The notes below the pieces were generated by a model. The model had not been told where the DNA came from. It made no database searches and was given only the letters and a program-made list of their open reading frames with translations. Shown here piece by piece: positions 6,775 to 14,320 of a stretch of 17,262 bases of DNA. Position 1 is the stretch's first letter. Every line of letters begins with the position of its first letter. This DNA comes from an uncultured Eubacteriales bacterium (lineage in GTDB: Bacteria > Bacillota > Clostridia > Lachnospirales > Lachnospiraceae): the NCBI GenBank assembly GCA_900321525.1, contig ONWL01000012.1, positions 1 through 17,262 on the forward strand, in the 5' to 3' direction. Position numbers and translations under genes: made by a program.

Positions 6775-7683
6775 TGTATGATACAATCGGATGGAAAATT
6801 TTGTACCCTGTCTTTCTCTGCTTTCCACGGCGATATTGCCATTCTGCTTTCGGATGATCTGCCCAGACAATGCCAGCCCAATGCCCACACTACCGGAATC
6901 TGCCTGTTTTCCCTGATAAAAGCGTTCAAATATATGGGGAAGGTCTTCTGGACAGATGCCGGTTCCAGTGTCCCAAATGATGAGGTCCGTGGCAAGATTG
7001 GACTGACTAACCACGGTACCCACACGTCCCCCTTCCCCTGTATGTTCCAGGCAATTTTTCACAATGTTCAAAAGAGCTTCCCGAGTCCATTGTCTGTCAC
7101 AGATGACCTGCATGCCTTCCGGTATCTCTTTTTCCAGCGCCACACCTTTCAGTTCTGCCAGTACCGCCAGTGTATCGTAAATGCTGTCAATCAACTCTTC
7201 TATCTCTACCTGCTCCTGTTTAAAGGACAGCACTTCTGCATCCAGTCTGGCAAGGGTCAGAAGTGTTTTCACCAGCCATGTAATCCGATCTGTCTGTCCC
7301 ACAATACGGGAGACACACTGCCGCCGATCGGCTTCCGACAGCGTATCGCTTTTTAACAAATCCGTCATAATAGTAATGGCAGTCAGTGGGGTTTTGATCT
7401 GATGAGATACATTGGAGAGCATCTCTGCCAGATACCGGTTCTTCTCTGTTTCTCTGGCATACTGCTCCTGCAGTGTGGATGCCAGCTTATACAATTCACT
7501 TTGCAGGATGCCCCGCTTTCCCTCCACCTGCTCCTTCATCTCAGGCAGTGCATTTCGATCCTGTACTTTCATCAAATACGCAATGATGCCGTCCAGATAG
7601 GCTTCATTTTTTCTATGCTGCACCACAAGATTCCCCAACAACCCTGCAATACAGCAAAGCAACACAATGATAATCCATCCCAT
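6763..7683 (-). CDS. Short sensor histidine kinase of the ABC-exporter module
   Basis: 306-aa kinase with a single N-terminal TM segment (about 3-21) and almost no extracellular loop. HisKA has NVSHQIKTPLTAI with His94; the N-box is IVKNCLEH (Asn near 210), G1 is WDTGTGI, the F-box FERFYQG and G2 VGIGLALSGQII. I start at the ATG at 7681-7683, 9 bases after AAGGAG; a GTG at 7687-7689 is in frame but only 3 bases from that site. The stop of the regulator and this start are 2 bases apart, so they are co-translated. Kinases lacking an input domain and encoded beside an ABC transporter usually receive their signal from the transporter; that is inferred here from context. Confidence 0.9.
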   Translation of the reverse strand: MGWIIIVLLCCIAGLLGNLVVQHRKNEAYLDGIIAYLMKVQDRNALPEMKEQVEGKRGILQSELYKLASTLQEQYARETEKNRYLAEMLSNVSHQIKTPLTAITIMTDLLKSDTLSEADRRQCVSRIVGQTDRITWLVKTLLTLARLDAEVLSFKQEQVEIEELIDSIYDTLAVLAELKGVALEKEIPEGMQVICDRQWTREALLNIVKNCLEHTGEGGRVGTVVSQSNLATDLIIWDTGTGICPEDLPHIFERFYQGKQADSGSVGIGLALSGQIIRKQNGNIAVESRERQGTKFSIRLYHTKTV

Positions 7684-7685
7684 GC

Positions 7686-8366
7686 TCACATACTCCTTAA
7701 CCGGTATCCCATTCCACGAACTGTCTCAACATATACCCCTTCCCTGTCATCCAGCTTGTTTCGCAGCCGCTTCATGTAAACAGTCAGTGTATTGTCATTG
7801 ACATAGTCCCCTGCATCATCCCAGAGAATCCCCAACAGCTGCTGTCTGGAAAGGAGCTGCCCTCTGTGCCGCAACAGCACCAGCAGCAATTTATACTCCA
7901 TTGCCGTCAATCCCACTTCCTGCCCGTCTCTGTATACCTTTGCCGTTTGCAGATTGATCTGATTGGCACCTACCTGATGCAGTACCGATTCCACAGGCAT
8001 TCCCTGTGTTCTGCGAAGCACTGCTTTCATCCGTGCCATCAGCTCCCGAATGTGAAAGGGCTTTGTAATATAATCGTCTGCCCCCTGTTCCAATGCCAGC
8101 ACCGTATGGACTTCATCATCACAGGCCGTCAAAAACAAAATAGGCATGTTGCTGTTCCGGCGAATCTCACTGCATATTTCATATCCATTTCCGTCCGGAA
8201 GCATCACATCCAGAAGACAAATCTGGATTTGATTTCTCTCCGGGCCATTTAACACGGCCAGCGCTTCTGCCTTGGTTGCGGCAGTTCGCACCTGGTATCC
8301 CTCCTGGGTCAGAGAGAGTTTTAATCCTTCCACGATCATGGCATCATCTTCCACTACCAAAACCAT
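7686..8366 (-). CDS. OmpR-family response regulator of the ABC-exporter module
   Basis: 226-aa regulator. The receiver domain has VVEDD at 4-8, phospho-acceptor Asp53 in LLDVMLPDGNGYEI, Thr80 and Lys102 in TKPF. The C-terminal winged helix has LTAMEYKLLLVLLRHRGQLLSRQQLL, NTLTVYMKRLRNKL and TVRGMGYRL. TGGAGG lies 6 bases before the ATG. It starts 89 bases after the permease stop with no terminator between, and its stop is next to the kinase start. It most likely controls the transporter operon itself. Confidence 0.93.
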   Translation of the reverse strand: MVLVVEDDAMIVEGLKLSLTQEGYQVRTAATKAEALAVLNGPERNQIQICLLDVMLPDGNGYEICSEIRRNSNMPILFLTACDDEVHTVLALEQGADDYITKPFHIRELMARMKAVLRRTQGMPVESVLHQVGANQINLQTAKVYRDGQEVGLTAMEYKLLLVLLRHRGQLLSRQQLLGILWDDAGDYVNDNTLTVYMKRLRNKLDDREGVYVETVRGMGYRLRSM

Positions 8367-8455
8367 ATCAAACCTCCATTTGTTTCTTTATTCCTTAGAT
8401 GATTTTAAAACTATGTCACCCAACGCCTTTCCTCTGTACAGGTTACTTTTGCTTC

Positions 8456-11248
8456 CTATAAAAAAGTTTCGTAATGATCTGCTTTATTGTTCCGTCTACA
8501 GCAAATCCCCGCTATACAGACTGTCAGCACCATGGCGCACAGTCCTATTCCTAACACCAACCCCAGGGGAAATCTAACCGTAAAATGTCCGAACCGTCCC
8601 ATCATCACATGTTCCATGCCTTTGCACAAAAACAGGATGATGGGCACTGCGATGACAATGCTTCTGAAAAAAATCAGGTATAATTCATACCGGCACATCC
8701 GAAACAGCTGTCTGCCTGTCATACCACAAGACTTCAATGTCGCGAATTCTTTTCTCCGTTCCAGCATCAATCCTCCCACAGAATTGTACAAATTCAAAAA
8801 GCAGATCACTGAACTGATGCCGATAAATCCTTTCATCACAAGACCAAACATCCCACTGAGTACCGCAGGGATCGTTTCCGGCAGATAAGTTTCCTTTGAC
8901 GCAAAATAAATGCCACTATCCTGTTCCTGTAACCGGTTTAACTGCTGCAATTTTGCCTGTACCTGGGTATTTTCTTCTTCTGCCTGAAAACATACTGTAA
9001 TATCCAGTCCACCGCCCCGAACTGCATTTATCTTTCTGGCAATTTCATTTGTGGTAATTACCCAAAAATCATCTCTATGCAATTCCAGCCATTTTCCAAG
9101 GGTCTCATTGGTTCCAAAACCGGCGATGGTCAGGGGCATCTGGACAGAACCATCTTCTGCTATCTCTTCCGGTACGGAAATGGTAAACGGAAGTTCCTCT
9201 CCCATGTCCAAATCCGTCATACGGGAAATTTCCAAAAATTGATACGAAGAAGGCTGACGCCCCCATACACGGTAACTGTCTGTGGAAAATTCCCCTGTCT
9301 GAAATACAATACAGGGAATCGTCCCCGGATCGTCCCATACATCCAAATCCCCCTGTACCGATTCCAACATCTGCCGAAATCTTTCTGTATCCACAGAAAT
9401 CATGTTTACAAGGTTCAGATGGTTTGACACATACTCTGTTTCAAACTCCTGCTTTGACAATCCTTCCGGATAATACTGTGACAACACCTGATAAAAGGTA
9501 TCCCAGTATTCTTGGCTAAACACCTTCTCTTCTGTCTCACCAATCCACAAACCTTCATAGGATACCTGTAACCGGGAAATCCCTTCCATCTGTGACAGCT
9601 CTTCTGCAATCGCTTCCACTGTTTCTATATGTCCGGAAGCAGTCAGCATATACTCCCAGTCGTCTTCCCCCATGATCCCCATCTGACTGGTATCTCTCAG
9701 CTTATAAGATACCATCTGAGAGACAGCCTGTCCACCATACATCGTAACGGACAACACAATAAAAAACATGGTCAATGCCCGCACAATTCCCCTGGACTTT
9801 TTCTTCTGATTGGTAAGAAAACCGGCTGCCAACATGCCCTCTGCCCCAAACCAGCCAATCCATCTTTCGCTCAGCCTATGTCTGCTTTGTTTTCTGACAG
9901 AACTTTCGACATTGCCTCGTATCCCCTCTATGGCTCCGGTTTTGCTGATCCGCACAGCCGGAAGGAGAGAAGACAGCAGCACCGTCACAACTGCAAATCC
10001 AATCGTCAGTAAAACCGACCACACCGTGATCCGCAGTCTCACCGGAACTGCATGGACGGCATGTTCCACGCCCATCATCCCGGCCGCCAGTGGAGAAAGC
10101 AGTCCCACACCCCCATACACAATGCCAAGTCCAAGGAGGACCCCTATGGGAAGTGCCGGCAGCAGCAGACACATGGCTTCATCATACACGCTGCTGCGCT
10201 TTTGTCTGGCCGTTGCGCCTACAGAAGACAGCATCCCCAAATACCGGCACCGCTCCGCAAAGGAAAGCTGAAACAGATTGTACATGAGAATGATAGAAAC
10301 CAAACTGATCAGCAGAAGAAAAAAGATCTGCCCGGCCACTGCCAGAAAATTGATCATATCATCCGAGGAAGATGCATCAAATGCCAATACCGGATTGTTC
10401 ACTTCTATCTGTTCAGCTGGCACAATCTCTGCCAATTCTCTGTTCAGATACTCCTGTACCTGACTGGTATCCATGCGGATGGAACAGTTCACATTGCCAT
10501 CAATCGGTTCTTCCCCCATCCACCCGATGGCGGTATAGGCAGCACTGCCTCTATTTTCATAAGAAGGTGCTTCTATGAATCCGGTGACGGTATAGGTATG
10601 ATAAACCCCGGTTTCTTCATGAATTTCACGATGCCCCTCATAAAAAGGATCACCCTCAGGGAAAAATCCAAGGTCTGCCGGTGCTTCCTTCCGCTCTCCG
10701 CTGCTTAAAGAAAACGAAAGAAACGGAAAGATCGTATCTTGTACTCCGAAATTCTCAATATATCTCCGAAAGCAATCTGCCTGAATGGTGTCACCAATGG
10801 CCACCTGTGCCCCATCCTCTATTGCTGCATAACTGATGACCACCTCATCTTCCTGCACAGGCAGTCTTCCCTCCACCACCTGAATGTTCATCCAGTCAAA
10901 TGCCTTGTCTGAATAGGTACGCAAATTCAAATAGGGATGCAGTTCATCTCCTGACTGGGGGAATGCGGTATAGTGCAGGTTCTGTGACACTGCCGTTTCC
11001 TTCACACCAGAAAGAGCCTGAATCTGTGCCAGCTGGGATTCCGTAATATCATACACTGCCATATGCCATTTTCCATAATGGGTCTCTGTAATCTCTGTAA
11101 AATAAGCCAGTACCGTATCCTTTCCCACAAATACACAGGTCATCAGTGTGACCATTAAAACAATGCCAATGAAAGAAATCCTGGTTCTGCCGATCTGACT
11201 GTGCATATACCGTCTGGTTACCTGATGGACGATGCTTCGATTGGTCAT
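8456..11248 (-). CDS. ABC transporter permease, two FtsX domains (930 aa)
   Basis: Membrane partner of the ATPase encoded just upstream; the ATG overlaps its stop (ATGA). The topology reads as two repeats. TM near 24-43, a large extracellular region to about 296, and three TMs (about 300-322, 358-386, 407-430) form the first FtsX unit with the cytoplasmic RYLGMLSSVGATARQ motif. A fourth-type TM near 488-510, a second extracellular region to about 800 and three final TMs form the second unit, with EFATLKSCGMTGRQLF. Eight TMs and two extracellular domains resemble MacB/LolC-like mechanotransmission permeases with a duplicated half, not the ten-TM BceB design. Likely role is export or extraction of peptides or lipophilic compounds at the membrane. 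The substrate is not deducible. Confidence 0.9.
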   Translation of the reverse strand: MTNRSIVHQVTRRYMHSQIGRTRISFIGIVLMVTLMTCVFVGKDTVLAYFTEITETHYGKWHMAVYDITESQLAQIQALSGVKETAVSQNLHYTAFPQSGDELHPYLNLRTYSDKAFDWMNIQVVEGRLPVQEDEVVISYAAIEDGAQVAIGDTIQADCFRRYIENFGVQDTIFPFLSFSLSSGERKEAPADLGFFPEGDPFYEGHREIHEETGVYHTYTVTGFIEAPSYENRGSAAYTAIGWMGEEPIDGNVNCSIRMDTSQVQEYLNRELAEIVPAEQIEVNNPVLAFDASSSDDMINFLAVAGQIFFLLLISLVSIILMYNLFQLSFAERCRYLGMLSSVGATARQKRSSVYDEAMCLLLPALPIGVLLGLGIVYGGVGLLSPLAAGMMGVEHAVHAVPVRLRITVWSVLLTIGFAVVTVLLSSLLPAVRISKTGAIEGIRGNVESSVRKQSRHRLSERWIGWFGAEGMLAAGFLTNQKKKSRGIVRALTMFFIVLSVTMYGGQAVSQMVSYKLRDTSQMGIMGEDDWEYMLTASGHIETVEAIAEELSQMEGISRLQVSYEGLWIGETEEKVFSQEYWDTFYQVLSQYYPEGLSKQEFETEYVSNHLNLVNMISVDTERFRQMLESVQGDLDVWDDPGTIPCIVFQTGEFSTDSYRVWGRQPSSYQFLEISRMTDLDMGEELPFTISVPEEIAEDGSVQMPLTIAGFGTNETLGKWLELHRDDFWVITTNEIARKINAVRGGGLDITVCFQAEEENTQVQAKLQQLNRLQEQDSGIYFASKETYLPETIPAVLSGMFGLVMKGFIGISSVICFLNLYNSVGGLMLERRKEFATLKSCGMTGRQLFRMCRYELYLIFFRSIVIAVPIILFLCKGMEHVMMGRFGHFTVRFPLGLVLGIGLCAMVLTVCIAGICCRRNNKADHYETFL

Positions 11249-11961
11249 AGGGATGCCTCCTTCCCAGAGGCAGAGTTCAGTACCCGAATCCGTTCATCCC
11301 GAACGATTCTGCCGTCTTCGATACAGATCATACGGTCTGCCTGTAACGCAATGCGCTCATCATGGGTAATCAAAATCAGTGTCTGCTGCATAGTACGATT
11401 GGATTCCTTTAAGAGAGACACAATCTCTTCCCCCGTTCGCCGGTCCAGATTTCCCGTAGGTTCATCGCAAAGCATCAGTGCCGGATGGGAAAACAGCGCC
11501 CGCCCAATGGATACCCTCTGCTGCTGTCCTCCGGAAAGCTGACCGGGCAGATGGTTTCTCCGGTCTGTCAGTCCCAGATATGCCACCATCTGATCCAACC
11601 GCTCTCTGTCCATCTTTCGTCCGTCTAACAAATGGGGCAATACAATATTTTCATCTACATTTAACACCGGAATCAGGTTATAAAACTGATACACCAGTCC
11701 AATGTGCCGTCTTCTGAATATAGCAAGCTGATTTTCATTTAGCTTGTGAATGTCCTGACCACCGATGATCACCTGGCCGCTGGTTGGCCGGTCTACTCCC
11801 CCAAGCAGATGCAGCAGAGTAGATTTGCCGCTTCCTGACGGTCCGATGATGGATACAAACTCTCCTTTTTCCACAGAAAAAGAGACATGATCCAACGCCA
11901 CTGTCTGACTGTCACCCTGTCCATATAGTTTGGTCAAATTTTCACATCTGAGAATTTCCAT
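11245..11961 (-). CDS. ABC transporter ATPase, MacB/LolD-like
   Basis: 238-aa ATP-binding subunit. Walker A GPSGSGKST at 40-48, Q-loop VYQFYNLIP near 90-98, signature LSGGQ at 142-146, Walker B LMLCDEP with Glu167, D-loop NLD and switch His200 (LITHDE). The VYQFYNLIPVLNVDENI pattern is typical of the FtsX-partner ATPase group. It is the first gene of the module ATPase-permease-regulator-kinase. GGGAG lies 7 bases before the ATG. Its 5' region has been split by the MITE-like element at 12043-12267. Confidence 0.95.
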   Translation of the reverse strand: MEILRCENLTKLYGQGDSQTVALDHVSFSVEKGEFVSIIGPSGSGKSTLLHLLGGVDRPTSGQVIIGGQDIHKLNENQLAIFRRRHIGLVYQFYNLIPVLNVDENIVLPHLLDGRKMDRERLDQMVAYLGLTDRRNHLPGQLSGGQQQRVSIGRALFSHPALMLCDEPTGNLDRRTGEEIVSLLKESNRTMQQTLILITHDERIALQADRMICIEDGRIVRDERIRVLNSASGKEASL

Positions 11962-12042
11962 ACCGATTCTCCCTCATCACGATTCCGCTCCTTCTGCAAC
12001 TGCATGGATTGCGAACCGTTTCCCTTTCCTTCTTGATTACAG

Positions 12043-12267
12043 TAGGCAATTGCAAAACGCCAATCACTTCTTTGAAGTGTTGTCTTCGTTCGCAATATGA
12101 CTTTTTCAGGCAAGCTTTCGCCAGGTGAAAACGCAGCGGATACTAAGCTTTTTGTGCGCAATTTGCTTCAAAAAACAAGTACCGGCGTTTGGGGTGGCCT
12201 TCAAAAGTCATATTTGCCTTCCTAGCCAACACGGATGAAACTTTTTGGAGCGTTTCGCAATTACCTA
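12043..12267. mobile_element. MITE-like non-coding element, 225 bp, with target-site duplication
   Basis: The ends are imperfect inverted repeats: TAGGCAATTGCAAAACGC on the left (from 12043) and, read inward from 12267 on the other strand, TAGGTAATTGCGAAACGC; 16 of 18 match. Immediately outside both ends is the same 10-bp sequence TTGATTACAG (12033-12042 and 12268-12277), the expected footprint of transposition. Inside, GCAATATGACTTTT (12092-12105) pairs with AAAAGTCATATTTGC (12203-12217), AAAACGC (12128-12134) with GCGTTT (12185-12190), and CACTTC-TTT-GAAGTG (12064-12078) is a local hairpin. No credible protein is encoded; the frames crossing it have no family signal. The transposase that moved it is not in the window. 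Confidence 0.8.
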
Positions 12268-12289
12268 TTGATTACAGTCTGATCATAAC

Positions 12290-12336
12290 ATGACAAGATG
12301 ACAGACAGGTGAATTGCCAAGTGACAGTTTTGTCAT
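12290..12336. promoter_or_regulatory. TGACA repeat cluster upstream of the ABC operon
   Basis: ATGACA occurs at 12290-12295 and 12298-12303, GTGACA at 12321-12326, and the inverse TGTCAT at 12331-12336. OmpR-type regulators usually bind direct repeats. A -10-like TATGAT (minus strand, 12282-12287) sits next to it, without a clear -35. It could be the original control region of the transporter operon, now separated from it by the inserted element. Speculative. Confidence 0.25.
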
Positions 12337-12347
12337 TTTACAGCAGA

Positions 12348-12372
12348 AAAGGCATCCTCTGGGGATACCTTT
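12348..12372 (-). terminator. Terminator after the DUF3800 gene
   Basis: AAAGGCATCC (12348-12357) pairs with GGATACCTTT (12363-12372) across a 5-base loop, with one G-T wobble. On the minus strand it ends in TTTTC, 6 bases past the DUF3800 stop codon. On the plus strand a T-rich tail also follows. Confidence 0.7.
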
Positions 12373-12378
12373 CTTCTT

Positions 12379-13073
12379 TTACGGCAAATTCATATAAAAT
12401 AAATTTTGAAATTGTTTCAATTGATCCATTTGCCCCGACACTGCCAAATAATATATTTTATTTGCAACGATGTCTGCTGCACGAATCAACGTTTTTTTGG
12501 CGGAATTACAGAAAAATACCTGTATATTTTGTGCCTTGGGAAAAATTGGCGGAAAATAACATGAATAGTTCATATTATATGTACCAGTTTTCAGTTCTCT
12601 TTCCAGCGACTTTCTTAATTCATAACGTCCATTTGTGGCTGTACTATGCTCGTCTGTAAAAAAGAAAATATCTTCTACTTGATCTGGAACAATTACTTTT
12701 TTGTCTATCAATTCTTTGAACGCATGTTTTACCGCACGTTTATAAACATAATCCAAATATCTTTGTTTATCTTTCTTACTATCAAAAATAGGATCCAAAA
12801 CTTCCTTCTGATCCACTATAACCCCAAACTTATAGCAACCATTTAACGAACGAAACAGACTATTTTTTCCTGATTGCGAATCGTTGTAGCCTTAATTTCC
12901 ATATCTTTTGAATATCCACTGTTTCTACGTATATTTTTCTCCACAGACAAATATCTTCTTTCCCATTCCGCCTTTTTCTCCTCTCCCAACAACACAATAC
13001 CACCATAAACATAATAGTCATTATGTATTTTATCAAAAACTCCCGATTCATCTGAGTAAATATAAATGTTCAT
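12379..13073 (-). pseudogene. DUF3800 family protein gene with a one-base frameshift
   Basis: The first part (start 13071-13073, GAGGA about 7 bases upstream) gives MNIYIYSDESGVFDKIHND..YVYGGIVL, the N-terminal DUF3800 signature with the SDESG acidic motif. It runs to an early stop at 12843 after ..TIRNQEK. The other frame continues in perfect family style: NSLFRSLNGCYKFGVIVDQ.. through FFTDEHSTATNGRYELRKSL to the RAADIVANKIYY motif, ending at 12379. The switch is at an A6 run on the coding strand near 12870. One more A would restore a 231-aa protein (695+1 nt = 232 codons). This could be a true deletion, a sequencing error, or slippage that restores the frame. The gene is AT-richer than its neighbours. 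DUF3800 proteins are thought to have an RNase H-like fold, but the role is not established. It is downstream of, and co-oriented with, the structured RNA at 13094-13190. Confidence 0.85.
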
Positions 13074-13093
13074 TTTCTTTCCTCTGTCATATT

Positions 13094-13116
13094 AAAAAAA
13101 GCCACCTTGCGGTGGC
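13094..13116 (-). terminator. Intrinsic terminator of the structured RNA
   Basis: Perfect 6-bp GC-rich stem GCCACC / GGTGGC with a GCAA tetraloop, followed by seven T on the minus strand. It lies between the RNA and the DUF3800 ribosome site 21 bases further on, so most transcripts should end before the protein gene unless read-through occurs. Confidence 0.9.
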
Positions 13117-13190
13117 CCCACGGCCGACGATATTACATATCGTTTAAACGTTAATTCGGTTACGTGAGTATACAGCGTATCTCTACCTGT
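13094..13190 (-). ncRNA. Structured RNA upstream of the DUF3800 gene (DUF3800-motif-like)
   Basis: A transcript of about 97 nt is defined by the promoter at 13197-13225 and the T7-ended terminator at 13094-13116. Reading 5' to 3': P1 is GAG-AUAC, loop GCU, GUAU-A-CUC (13183-13166). P2 pairs CACG with CGUG and CCGA with UCGG across a small internal loop (13166-13156 with 13027+100 to 13119, that is 13127-13119). P3 is CGAUAU, loop GUA, AUAUCG (13142-13128), stacked directly on P2. P4 is GCCACC-GCAA-GGUGGC and the U7 tail. A 13-base unpaired AU-rich strand (13155-13143) between P2 and P3 is free for tertiary contact. Structured RNAs next to DUF3800 genes have been predicted in comparative screens as several DUF3800 motifs; I cannot tell which one, if any, this matches. 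It does not have the tandem repeats of known type III antitoxin RNAs. Confidence 0.7.
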
Positions 13191-13196
13191 ACTAGT

Positions 13197-13225
13197 ATTA
13201 TATGAAATCTTATGTGGAAAGTCAA
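13197..13225 (-). promoter_or_regulatory. Near-consensus promoter of the structured RNA
   Basis: Minus strand TTGACT (13220-13225), 17-bp spacer, perfect TATAAT (13197-13202). Start of transcription is expected near 13190. It is one of the best promoters in the window and no other lies between it and the DUF3800 gene. Confidence 0.85.
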
Positions 13226-13296
13226 TCGTTTTTACTTGTTTATGTCAACTTTTTTATGAAAATATCCTTTTCTTTTCATCTCAAAAATACTTCATT

Positions 13297-13330
13297 AAGA
13301 AAGGGTACGTTTTTATGTTTCAACGCACCC
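13297..13330 (-). terminator. Terminator after tpiA
   Basis: GGGTGCGTT (minus strand, 13330-13322) pairs with AACGTACCC (13311-13303) with one G-T pair and a 10-base loop, followed by TTTCTTAAT. It ends the gap-pgk-tpiA cluster 38 bases after the tpiA stop and isolates it from the RNA promoter. Confidence 0.75.
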
Positions 13331-13368
13331 TCGCCATAAATGAGCTGATCACTCAATTGCACATAATA

Positions 13369-14115
13369 TTACTTGTAATTTACAATCTTTCCAAAATCTG
13401 GCTTTAAGGACGCGCCGCCTACCAGACCGCCATCGATATCTGCCTGTGCAAATAACTCTGGTGCGCTTGCTGCGCTTACGCTGCCGCCGTACTGGATGCG
13501 GATGGCTGCTGCTGTTGCCTCATCATAGATCTCTGCGATGCATGCACGAATGCCACTGCAAACTTCCTGTGCCTGTTCAGTAGTTGCTACCTTACCGGTA
13601 CCGATTGCCCAGATTGGCTCATAAGCGATGACAGCAGTTGCTGCCTGCTCAGCAGTTACGTTCTGGAACGCGATCTTGATCTGCATACGGATCCAATCCA
13701 TGGTCACACCCTGCTCTCTCTGGATCAGGGACTCGCCACAGCAGATGATCGGGGTCAGACCCTTCTCAAATGCCTTTACTACTTTCAGGTTTACAGTCTC
13801 ATCTGTCTCTGCAAAGTACTCACGTCTCTCAGAGTGTCCGATGATCACATACTTGACACCAGCATCTACTAACATATCTGGTGAAATCTCGCCTGTGAAT
13901 GCACCGTTGTCCTTGAAGTACATATTCTCTGCACCGATCTGGATGTTGCTTCCCTTGGCTGCCTCAATGGCTGGAATGATGTCGATGGCTGGTACACAGA
14001 ATACCACATCTACTTCCTCATTTGCCACCAATGGCTTTAATGTATTAACCAATTCTACGGCCTGGCTTGGTGTCATGTTCATCTTCCAGTTACCTGCGAT
14101 AATCTTCTTACGCAT
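13369..14115 (-). CDS. tpiA: Triosephosphate isomerase
   Basis: 248-aa cytosolic glycolytic enzyme interconverting dihydroxyacetone phosphate and glyceraldehyde 3-phosphate; normal length. Substrate residues Asn9 and Lys11 in GNWKMN, electrophilic His94 in IIGHSERREYF, catalytic base Glu166 in AYEPIWAIGTGK (also the hinge of loop 6), and the phosphate-binding YGGSV and GLVGGASL. An AGGAGG site lies 7 bases before the ATG. It is the third gene of gap-pgk-tpiA, 355 bp after pgk, and the only one of the three that is intact in this sequence. Confidence 0.98.
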   Translation of the reverse strand: MRKKIIAGNWKMNMTPSQAVELVNTLKPLVANEEVDVVFCVPAIDIIPAIEAAKGSNIQIGAENMYFKDNGAFTGEISPDMLVDAGVKYVIIGHSERREYFAETDETVNLKVVKAFEKGLTPIICCGESLIQREQGVTMDWIRMQIKIAFQNVTAEQAATAVIAYEPIWAIGTGKVATTEQAQEVCSGIRACIAEIYDEATAAAIRIQYGGSVSAASAPELFAQADIDGGLVGGASLKPDFGKIVNYK

Positions 14116-14171
14116 TGTCGTTCCTCCTGTTTTTGATCTGATCTATCTAAACTGCATACGATAAAACTCTG

Positions 14172-14271
14172 TTTCATAAAAATACTTCTGATGAAGATGT
14201 TTTCCTTAAGAATACATTTCACGAAAATGCATTTGACCCAAACCCATTTCACAAAAATGCTTTTGATCAAA
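14172..14271. repeat. Degenerate ~28-bp repeats between pgk and tpiA
   Basis: Three related units, each TTTCA-YRAAAATRCTTYTGA-like, lie at 14172-14195, 14216-14242 and 14243-14271. On the minus strand they give a short open frame with repeated KSIFVK/KCIFVK words, but it runs into tpiA and has no ribosome site, so I do not call it a gene. They sit in the tpiA leader. Confidence 0.5.
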
Positions 14272-14320
14272 TATACATCATGAAAAAGAGTTCTGATGCC
14301 TGTCTATTTTCTCTTAACAA

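Noticed and set aside
8456..11961. BceAB-type bacitracin resistance transporter
   Set aside because: The permease has two extracellular domains and eight TMs, unlike the ten-TM BceB with a single domain; the kinase lacks BceS-specific features I could name.
11934..12161. 75-codon minus-strand frame across the MITE end
   Set aside because: Spans the insertion junction and the ATPase start, with no family signal or ribosome site.
13094..13190. Type III toxin-antitoxin RNA (ToxI-like)
   Set aside because: The RNA lacks tandem repeats of about 36 nt, and DUF3800 is not a ToxN-type endoribonuclease; only the gene layout is similar.
14079..14270. 63-codon minus-strand frame with repeated KSIFVK/KCIFVK words
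   Set aside because: No ribosome site, composition set by the degenerate DNA repeats, and it runs out of frame into tpiA.
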